Source: Frigoribacterium sp. PhB116
GTDB lineage: Bacteria; Actinomycetota; Actinomycetes; Actinomycetales; Microbacteriaceae
DNA: 64,000 bases
NCBI RefSeq assembly: GCF_004364285.1
Contig: NZ_SOBE01000001.1
Location: 1,330,649-1,394,648, forward strand
Direction: 5' to 3'
Made by a program: the position numbers and the translations under genes. Position 1 is the first letter of the stretch; every line of letters begins with the position of its first letter. Under the pieces are notes generated by a model. That model was not told where the DNA came from. It made no database searches and worked only from the letters and a program-made list of their open reading frames with translations. This document shows, piece after piece, positions 58,231 to 64,000 of the stretch.

Positions 58231-59079
58231 CTAGCTGAGCCGGCGGGCGGCGAGGTGCCGGACGGTCTCGGGGTCGGCGTGGTCGAAGAACTGCGACGCA
58301 CCGGTGTCGAGGGCCTTGATGCTCTCGAGCTCGTCGGCCGTGAGCTCGAAGTCGAAGACGTCGAGGTTCTGCGCCATGCGGTCCGGGTTCACCGACTTCG
58401 GGATCACGACGATCTGACGCTGGGTGAGGTAGCGGAGGACGACCTGGGCGACGGACTTGCCGTGGGCGTCACCGATCTTCGTGAGGACGTCGTTGGTGAA
58501 GAGGCCGTTCTTGCCCTCGGCGAAGGGGCCCCACGACTCGATCTGCACGCCTTCCTTGGACAGCAGCTCGTGGTAATCGTTGTTCTGCTTGAAGGGGTGG
58601 GTCTCGATCTGGTTGACGGCCGGGACGATCTCGTTGTTGACGATGAGGTCGATGAGGCGGTCGGCGGCGAAGTTGGAGACGCCGATGGCGCGGGCGCGGC
58701 CTTCCTTGTTGGCCCTCTCCATGGCGCGCCACTGCCCGTACACATCGCCGAAGGGCTGGTGCATCAGGTACAGGTCGAGGTAGTCGAGGCCGAGCTTCTG
58801 CAGGGACTCATCGAACGCGCGGGTGGTGTTCTCCTCCGCGGGGGCGTCCTGGATCCAGAGCTTGGTGGTGATGAACAGCTCGTCGCGGGCGATGCCGGAG
58901 GCCTTGATCGCGGCGCCGACGGCGTCCTCGTTGCCGTACGCGGCGGCGGTGTCGAGGAGGCGGTAGCCGGCCGAGAGGGCGCTCTCGACGGCCTTCTGGG
59001 TCTCGTCGGCGCCGACCTGGAAGACGCCGAAACCGAGGATGGGCATTTCGATGCCGTTGTTGAGGGTGACTGTCTGCAT
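58231..59079 (-). CDS. Aldo/keto reductase, 2,5-diketogluconate reductase type
   Basis: 282 residues. Catalytic Asp and Tyr in [11 protein letters not shown], Lys in ITTKLW and His in [10 protein letters not shown]-terminal [21 protein letters not shown] is typical of AKR5-like enzymes reducing small carbonyls with NADPH. Divergent from the XRE gene over a 100-bp region with three palindromes, the probable control point. Confidence 0.9.
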   Translation of the reverse strand: MQTVTLNNGIEMPILGFGVFQVGADETQKAVESALSAGYRLLDTAAAYGNEDAVGAAIKASGIARDELFITTKLWIQDAPAEENTTRAFDESLQKLGLDYLDLYLMHQPFGDVYGQWRAMERANKEGRARAIGVSNFAADRLIDLIVNNEIVPAVNQIETHPFKQNNDYHELLSKEGVQIESWGPFAEGKNGLFTNDVLTKIGDAHGKSVAQVVLRYLTQRQIVVIPKSVNPDRMAQNLDVFDFELTADELESIKALDTGASQFFDHADPETVRHLAARRLS

Positions 59080-59108
59080 GTGACCATCACACTCGCGCCT
59101 TCACGGGT

Positions 59109-59150
59109 GTGGGAGTGAGGGTTTATACCCTGTCTGGCAGACACTCCCAC
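59109..59150. promoter_or_regulatory. Nested palindromes between AKR and XRE genes
   Basis: Outer arms GTGGGAGTG (59109-59117) and CACTCCCAC (59142-59150) are perfect complements. Between them lie AGGGT-TTAT-ACCCT (59118-59131) and GTCTG-G-CAGAC (59132-59142). Three adjacent dyads in the divergent promoter point to cooperative binding, probably by the XRE regulator. Confidence 0.65.
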
Positions 59151-59179
59151 CGCGCTCGACCCGGTCGTACGGTGGCGGC

Positions 59180-60064
59180 ATGGACAACCAAGCAGAGGCC
59201 AGCGACTTCCTCCGCACCCGTCGCGCCCGGATCACCCCGGAACAAGCCGGACTCATCAGCGGCGGTCGCCGTCGGGTCGCAGGGCTGCGCCGAGAAGAGG
59301 TCGCGATGCTCGCTGGGACGAGCAGCGACTACTACACCCGCATGGAGCGCGGGCACCTGGCCGGTGTCTCCCTCGAGGTGCTCGAGGCCGTCGCTCGGGC
59401 TCTGCAGCTCGACGAGGCCGAGACGGAGCACCTCCACAACCTCGCTCGCGCCTCGAACCCGTCCCCGGTCCGGCGGCGCCCCAAAGCGCCCCAGTCCACT
59501 GTTAGGCCGAGCCTGCAGCGTTTCCTCGACACCATCACCGGCACACCCACGTGGGTGCGGAACAAGCAGATGGACATCGTCGCCACCAATCCCCTCGGCC
59601 GTGCCCTCCTCGCGCCGGTCCTCGACGACCCCGCGAGTCGCGGCAACAACGCCCTGTTCACTTTCCTCAATCCCGCCGCGCGGATCTACTACCCCGGGTG
59701 GGAGCAGGGCGCGAGCAGCATCGTCGCGACCCTCCGCACCGAGGCCGGCCGCGACCCGCACGACAAGGCCCTCACCGGCCTCATCGGCGAACTCGTCACC
59801 CGCTCGGACGAATTCCGCGTCCGGTGGGCCTCCCATGACGTCCGGTACCACCGCACCGGCGCCAAGCAGATCCATCACCCGGACGTCGGTGACCTCGAGT
59901 TCACCTACGAGGCGTTCGACCTGCCCGACAGCCCGGGCTGGAGCATGTACGCCTGCACCGCAGCGGCCGGGTCACCGACCGAGGAACGCCTCGCCCTCCT
60001 CGGCAGCCTCACCGCCACCCCTGCCACGACCACGATCGGCAACGACGCCGACCTCGACCACTGA
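59180..60064 (+). CDS. XRE family regulator with MmyB-like ligand domain
   Basis: 294 residues. Helix-turn-helix GLRREEVAMLAGTSSDYYTRMERG (about residues 35-58), MmyB-type domain with TLRTEAGRDPHDKALTGLIG and GSPTEERLALLGSL. Paralogue of the regulator at 17490. Controls, by position, the AKR to its left and the CMD-SDR-AKR-AKR series to its right (inference). Confidence 0.9.
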   Translation: MDNQAEASDFLRTRRARITPEQAGLISGGRRRVAGLRREEVAMLAGTSSDYYTRMERGHLAGVSLEVLEAVARALQLDEAETEHLHNLARASNPSPVRRRPKAPQSTVRPSLQRFLDTITGTPTWVRNKQMDIVATNPLGRALLAPVLDDPASRGNNALFTFLNPAARIYYPGWEQGASSIVATLRTEAGRDPHDKALTGLIGELVTRSDEFRVRWASHDVRYHRTGAKQIHHPDVGDLEFTYEAFDLPDSPGWSMYACTAAAGSPTEERLALLGSLTATPATTTIGNDADLDH

Positions 60065-60078
60065 ACGAGAGCACCCGC

Positions 60079-60393
60079 ATGCCCGACCAGACCCCCGCCC
60101 AGCGCGCCATCGGCGACTTCGCCCCGAAGCTCGTCGACCTCACCGACGACGTCCTCTTTGGCGACGTCTGGGAGCGCCAGGAACTGCCCAAGCGCGACCG
60201 CAGCCTCATCACCGTGACGAGTCTCATCACCTCCGGCGCGTTCGAGCAGCTCCCCAACCACCTCCGCCTCGCACGTCAGAACGGCCTCACGGAGACCGAG
60301 ATCAAGGAGGCGATCATCCAGCTCGCCTTCTACGCCGGCTGGCCCAAGGCCATGTCTGCCATTCAGGTCGCCAAGACCGTCTTCGCCGAGTGA
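60079..60393 (+). CDS. Carboxymuconolactone decarboxylase-family protein
   Basis: 104 residues. VWERQELPKRDRSLITVTSLI and AFYAGWPKAMSAIQVAKTVF match the CMD/AhpD-like fold. The CxxC of AhpD is absent, so peroxidase activity of that type is unlikely; it resembles gamma-carboxymuconolactone decarboxylase-like proteins often found in AKR/SDR clusters. Start 15 nt after the XRE stop, same operon. Confidence 0.87.
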   Translation: MPDQTPAQRAIGDFAPKLVDLTDDVLFGDVWERQELPKRDRSLITVTSLITSGAFEQLPNHLRLARQNGLTETEIKEAIIQLAFYAGWPKAMSAIQVAKTVFAE

Positions 60394-60415
60394 CCCACCC
60401 CGAAAGGCACCACAC

Positions 60416-61153
60416 ATGAGCAACACCACCAGCACTCCTCGTGACCGGGTCGCGGTCATCACCGGCGCCTCCTCCGGCATCGGTGAAGCCACCGCCCGCG
60501 CCCTGCACGCCGCCGACTACGCAGTCGCCCTCCTCGCCCGCCGCGGCGACCGGATCGATGCCCTCGCTGCCGAGCTCGGCGACGGCGCCCTCGCTGTCCA
60601 GGCCGACGTCACCGACCGCGACTCCCTCGTCGCCGCGGCCGACCGCGTCAGTGACGAGCTCGGCAGCGCCACCGTCCTGGTCAACAACGCCGGCGTCATG
60701 TTGCTCGGCCCGTTCAGCACCGACCAGCGCGACGACTACCGCCAGATGATCGAGATCAACCTCCTCGGGGCCATCACCACCACCGAGGTGTTCCTCGATC
60801 AGCTCACCTCCGGCGAAGGCGACATCATCAACACCTCCTCCGTCGCCGGCCGCACCGCCCGCGCCAGCAACGGTGTCTACGCCGCCACCAAGTGGGGCAT
60901 CAACGGCTGGTCGGAATCCCTCCGCCAGGAGCTGCAGCCCGCCGTCCGCGTCGCACTCATCGAGCCCGGTGTCGTGGCCACGGAGCTGCCGACCCACATC
61001 ACGCACGAGCAGACGAACACCAGCGTCAACGAGATGTACGCCGAGGCCACCGTCACCGCGGACGACATCGCCGAGGTCATCGCTTTCACCCTGTCCCGGC
61101 CGCGGCACCTCGCCATCAACGAGATCCTGCTCCGCCCCGCCACCCAGGCCTAG
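60416..61153 (+). CDS. Classical short-chain dehydrogenase
   Basis: 245 residues. TGASSGIG (residues 18-25), NNAG, catalytic Ser in NTSSVAG, YAATK (Tyr/Lys) and PGVVATEL. NADP-type classical SDR of the YdfG-like group. In the rightward XRE operon, 22-nt gap after the CMD gene. Confidence 0.92.
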   Translation: MSNTTSTPRDRVAVITGASSGIGEATARALHAADYAVALLARRGDRIDALAAELGDGALAVQADVTDRDSLVAAADRVSDELGSATVLVNNAGVMLLGPFSTDQRDDYRQMIEINLLGAITTTEVFLDQLTSGEGDIINTSSVAGRTARASNGVYAATKWGINGWSESLRQELQPAVRVALIEPGVVATELPTHITHEQTNTSVNEMYAEATVTADDIAEVIAFTLSRPRHLAINEILLRPATQA

Positions 61154-61239
61154 AGCCCCAGAACCCGGAGGATCAGGCGCCCGCTGCTCCTCCACGTCCA
61201 GAACCACCTGCGCGGCGCCGCACCATCGAGAGGAACACC

Positions 61240-62226
61240 ATGAAGTACACCCGACTCGGCAACTCCGGCCTCAAGGTCAGCAGCATCGCGCTCGGCTGCA
61301 TGAGCTTCGGAGACCCCGCCAGCGGCCACCTGCCCTGGTCCCTCCCCCAGGACGACGCCCTGCCCTACTTTCGGCAGGCCCTCGACCACGGCATCACCTT
61401 CTGGGACACCGCCAACGTCTACTCCTACGGCGACTCCGAGCGCATCGTCGGCGAAGCCCTCCGCCAGTTCACCAACCGCGACGAGATCGTCCTGGCCACC
61501 AAGGCCTTCTTCTCGGACGCCCCCGGCACCAGCCCGGGCCTGACCGTTGCCGGCCTGTCGCGGAAGGCGATCATGCAGCAGATCGACGCGTCCCTCACGC
61601 GGCTCGGCACCGACTACGTCGACCTCTACCAGATCCACCGCTTCGACCCCGAGACCCCTGTCGAGGAGACGATGGAAGCCCTCCACGACGTCGTCAAGGC
61701 CGGAAAGGCACGCTACATCGGTGCCTCCGCGATGTGGGCCTGGCAGTTCGCCAAGATGCAGCACGCGGCCGACCTGCACGGGTGGACCCGGTTCGTGTCG
61801 ATGCAGGACCAGTACTCGCTGCTCTACCGCGAGGAAGAGCGCGAGATGTTCGGCCTGCTCGCCGACCAAGGCGTCGGCAGCATCCCCTACAGCCCCCTCG
61901 CCAAGGGCCGCGTCGCCCGCCCCGCCGGTGAGCAGACCAAGCGCTCCTCCGACGACCCCGTCGGCAACGCCTTTTTCGCCGACACTGAGCGCGACCGCCC
62001 CGTCATCGACGCCGTGCAGCGGGTCGCTGAGGGCCGCGGCGTGCCGATGGCGCAGATCGCGATGGCGTGGGCTCTGAACAACCCCGTGGTTACCGCACCC
62101 CTCATCGGAGCCACCAAGCCGCACCACCTCGACGACGCGGCCGCCGCCGTCGACATTGACCTCACTCCTGAGGAGATCACCGCTCTCGAGGAGCACTACA
62201 CGGTGCGCGACGCCGGCGGCTTCTGA
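61240..62226 (+). CDS. Aldo/keto reductase, paralogue of 16525-17493
   Basis: 328 residues from ATG 61240 (GAGAGGA upstream). Tetrad residues in DTANVY, ATKAFF and YQIHRF. Strong resemblance in sequence and in regulator type to the XRE-AKR pair at 16.5-18.4 kb. Carbonyl reduction with NADPH; substrate unknown. Confidence 0.92.
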   Translation: MKYTRLGNSGLKVSSIALGCMSFGDPASGHLPWSLPQDDALPYFRQALDHGITFWDTANVYSYGDSERIVGEALRQFTNRDEIVLATKAFFSDAPGTSPGLTVAGLSRKAIMQQIDASLTRLGTDYVDLYQIHRFDPETPVEETMEALHDVVKAGKARYIGASAMWAWQFAKMQHAADLHGWTRFVSMQDQYSLLYREEEREMFGLLADQGVGSIPYSPLAKGRVARPAGEQTKRSSDDPVGNAFFADTERDRPVIDAVQRVAEGRGVPMAQIAMAWALNNPVVTAPLIGATKPHHLDDAAAAVDIDLTPEEITALEEHYTVRDAGGF

Positions 62227-62240
62227 GCCCGACATCGGGC
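62227..62240. promoter_or_regulatory. Palindrome GCCCGA-CA-TCGGGC
   Basis: Perfect 6-bp arms with a 2-bp centre directly after the AKR stop codon. It shares TCGGGC with the boundary motif but does not fit it; an operator or weak hairpin before the next AKR. Confidence 0.35.
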
Positions 62241-62280
62241 AGCACTCCACACCGACGACCAGCACCAAGAACGGACACCC

Positions 62281-63228
62281 ATGACCCGCATCGGCACCTC
62301 TGACCTCGACGTCTCCTCCCTCTGCCTGGGCGGCAACACCTTCGGCTGGACGTCAGACCGCGACACCTCGTTCGCAGTCCTCGACGCCTACACCGCTGCG
62401 GGCGGCAACTTCATCGACACCGCCGACGTCTACTCCGCGTTCGCGCCGGGGAACGTCGGCGGCGAGTCCGAGACGGTCCTCGGCGAATGGTTCACGACGA
62501 CTGGCCGGCGTGAGGACGTGGTGCTGGCGACAAAGGTCGGCCAGCACCCGGAGTTCCGCGGTCTCGGCGCCGACAACATCGCCCGCGCCGCGGACGCCTC
62601 CCTCCAGCGTCTGGAGACGGACCACATCGACCTCTACTACGCCCACCGCGACGACCCGGACACCGCCCTGGAAGAGACCGCTGCTGCGTTCAACGCCCTC
62701 GTGCAGGCCGGCAAGGTGCGCCACGTCGGGCTGTCCAACTACTCGGCCGAACGAATCCGCGAGTGGATGGCCATCGCGGACGAGAACGGCTTCGCTCGCC
62801 CCATCGCTCTCCAGCCGCACTACAACCTCGTCAAGCGCCACGAATTCGAGACGGAGCTCGCACCCGTCGCGACCCAGTTCGACCTCGGAGTCATGCCGTA
62901 CTTCGCCCTCGCCAGCGGCTTCCTCTCCGGCAAGTACCGCAGCAAGGACGACTTCGACGACTCCGCCCGAAGCGGCTTCGCCTCCGCCTACCTGAACGAC
63001 GAGAGCGTGAAGGTCCTCGAAGTGGCAGACGAGATCGCGGAGGCGCGCGACGTGACGATGCCGACCGTGGCCATCGCGTGGCTTTTGACCAAGCCGACCG
63101 TGGTTGCCCCAATCGCCAGCGCCCGGGTGACCGAGCAGCTTGAGGCACTGTTGGCCGCGATGAGGCTCGAGCTCTCGGCCGATGATCTTGACCGTCTCGA
63201 CGCAGAATCTGCTCGCATCCCCGCGTGA
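62281..63228 (+). CDS. Aldo/keto reductase, AKR11/13-like
   Basis: 315 residues. MTRIGTSDLDVSSLCLGGNTFGW start, FIDTADVYSAF (Asp/Tyr), LATKVG (Lys) and LYYAHRDD (His). Belongs to the YdhF/AKR11 style group with a long FLSGKYRSKDDF loop. Third AKR of the cluster. A minus-oriented boundary motif begins 5 nt after its stop. Confidence 0.92.
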   Translation: MTRIGTSDLDVSSLCLGGNTFGWTSDRDTSFAVLDAYTAAGGNFIDTADVYSAFAPGNVGGESETVLGEWFTTTGRREDVVLATKVGQHPEFRGLGADNIARAADASLQRLETDHIDLYYAHRDDPDTALEETAAAFNALVQAGKVRHVGLSNYSAERIREWMAIADENGFARPIALQPHYNLVKRHEFETELAPVATQFDLGVMPYFALASGFLSGKYRSKDDFDDSARSGFASAYLNDESVKVLEVADEIAEARDVTMPTVAIAWLLTKPTVVAPIASARVTEQLEALLAAMRLELSADDLDRLDAESARIPA

Positions 63229-63233
63229 CTCCC

Positions 63234-63248
63234 GTCCGATAGCCGATC
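63234..63248 (-). repeat. Boundary motif, the only inverted copy
   Basis: Minus strand reads GATCGGCTATCGGAC (one G short) with full dyad. Faces the plus copy at 63342, enclosing the 65-bp element. Confidence 0.7.
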
Positions 63249-63273
63249 GGCCAGCGACCATCGGCGGACGCTA

Positions 63274-63338
63274 GCCACTCCCCCGCATCTACGGGGCGCA
63301 GGCTGTCTCGATAGGTCAATCCGAAACTGATCTCGATG
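63274..63338 (+). repeat. 65-bp element, copy 2
   Basis: Ungapped partner of 47251-47315; contains CCCCG/CGGGG arms around CATCTA. Ends 3 bp before the boundary motif at 63342. Confidence 0.75.
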
Positions 63339-63341
63339 ACC

Positions 63342-63357
63342 GATCGACTATCGGGAT
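63342..63357 (+). repeat. Boundary motif
   Basis: GATCGACTATCGGGAT with full CCGAT/ATCGG dyad, 3 bp right of the 65-bp element; rightmost copy seen. Confidence 0.75.
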
Positions 63358-63405
63358 TCATCAACAGCCTTTCCCGGAATGACCCACCAACGACGAGGTG
63401 CAGGA

Positions 63406-63591
63406 TCAGGCGGGAAGTACGTCTCCACCTGTTGATGCGTCGATGGCTGCATTCCTAATGAGGTCCTCGTACGACACCGGCATATCAGGCGAGTTCTGCA
63501 CTGCTGTCGCTGGCTCTGCGAGGGGGCGACGAGCTGCATAGGGAACGATCCGGACCGGCACTGCGTCGGGGGCGCTTTCGTAAGTACTCAC
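63406..63591 (-). CDS. Small hypothetical soluble protein
   Basis: 61 residues from GTG 63591, which has AGGAGGAGG 8 nt upstream, strong support for translation. Sequence begins STYESAPDAVPVRIVPYAARR and ends YEDLIRNAAIDASTGGDVLPA. No transmembrane helix or known family. It lies just right of the last boundary motif and is divergent from the lipoprotein gene. Confidence 0.55.
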   Translation of the reverse strand: MSTYESAPDAVPVRIVPYAARRPLAEPATAVQNSPDMPVSYEDLIRNAAIDASTGGDVLPA

Positions 63592-63761
63592 GTTCGCGGC
63601 CTCCTCCTGGCTGTGAGGATGGCAGAACTCAGGGCGGGCGGGAAGAGGCGGTTCTTCCGCTCTGCTGATGTCTCGTTCAGGTAACGCAACCTGTCGTTCT
63701 GCGTGAGGGTGGCGAACCCTTGTCAACTCCCCACCGGGAACCACAGACAAGGAGAACCATC

Positions 63762-64000
63762 GTGAACATCTCACGCAAGACCATCACCAAGTCCGCCTTC
63801 GGCATCGTCGCCTCCGGCGCCCTCATCTTCAGCCTCGCCGCCTGCTCCTCGACCGACGCCGGCTCCGGCTCGTCGTCGTCCGCCGCCCCGTCGTCCTCGT
63901 CGTCCGCTGCGTCGACCGAGCCCGTCGCGTCGCTCCCCGACCTCAGCAAGGGCGTCGACACCCAGGTCGCCGTCGACGCGTCCTTCGTCGAGGCCCTCAC
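63762..64000 (+). CDS. Lipoprotein, truncated by the window end
   Basis: First 79 residues only. GTG at 63762 follows AAGGAGA by 6 nt. Signal peptide (NISRKTITKSAFGIVASGAL) with lipobox SLAAC at about residues 24-28, then a Ser/Ala-rich linker and SLPDLSKGVDTQVAVDASFVEAL. The fold after this lies outside the window; no function assigned. Confidence 0.75.
   Translation, partial: MNISRKTITKSAFGIVASGALIFSLAACSSTDAGSGSSSSAAPSSSSSAASTEPVASLPDLSKGVDTQVAVDASFVEAL

Overview
The window is GC-rich throughout, uses many GTG starts, has short or overlapping gene junctions, and has an actinobacterial gene set: DesK/DesR-like and OmpR-type two-component pairs, UmuDC, MmyB-like XRE regulators, an LAFTG-anchored surface protein and many TetR regulators. 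It looks like a Microbacteriaceae-type actinobacterium (family-level inference; species not determinable). I saw no rRNA, tRNA, CRISPR array, transposase or integrase gene.

Left part, about 1-36 kb, is ordinary metabolic and regulatory chromosome. It opens with the 3' end of an amylo-alpha-1,6-glucosidase-like gene. Then come a DHA2 drug exporter between two TetR genes, a cupin, a degenerate SGNH hydrolase-like protein and a 1,576-residue CshA-repeat surface protein. The SOS mutagenesis pair umuDC follows, then a series of small redox enzymes with adjacent TetR, XRE and MerR regulators. At 25.2-31.6 kb a LacI regulator, a sugar ABC importer (binding protein plus two permeases, no ATPase) and a GH127 beta-L-arabinofuranosidase form an arabinoside-use locus with a readable promoter and operator. 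A CYP152-type fatty-acid peroxygenase and a DesK/DesR-like pair with a putative small-multidrug exporter complete this part.

Right part, about 36-64 kb, differs. A 16-bp directional motif, about GATCNNCTATCGGGAC and often inside a dyad CCGAT-N5-ATCGG, recurs at gene boundaries. It flanks (i) a self-contained fluoride-resistance operon (apparent fluoride riboswitch, universal stress protein, phosphoglycerate mutase, enolase, two CrcB channels), (ii) a TDT transporter/LysR segment, (iii) a cation antiporter, (iv) a PAP2-DedA-response regulator-histidine kinase operon with two divergent membrane genes, (v) a dense run of nine single-gene units of 284-728 bp at 52.5-56.6 kb encoding mostly small membrane proteins on either strand, and (vi) a redox cluster of aldo/keto reductases, SDR, flavodoxin and an XRE regulator. 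The motif keeps one orientation in all but one case regardless of gene direction, often supplies the stop codon of the leftward gene, and coincides with truncated genes (for example half of a NYN/OST-HTH gene at 47.3-47.8 kb). A second 65-bp element lies exactly 3 bp left of the motif at two places (47.25 and 63.27 kb). This resembles a gene-cassette system with sites unlike the integron attC sites I know. It is the main candidate for an undescribed system here; no recombinase for it is in the window.

Broken or relict genes are a recurring theme: a regulator tail (22.1 kb), a histidine kinase fragment (31.6 kb), a 5'-truncated MDR reductase (37.5 kb), a MoeA-like fragment (45.7 kb), the NYN/OST-HTH half gene and a frameshifted small membrane gene (54.7 kb).
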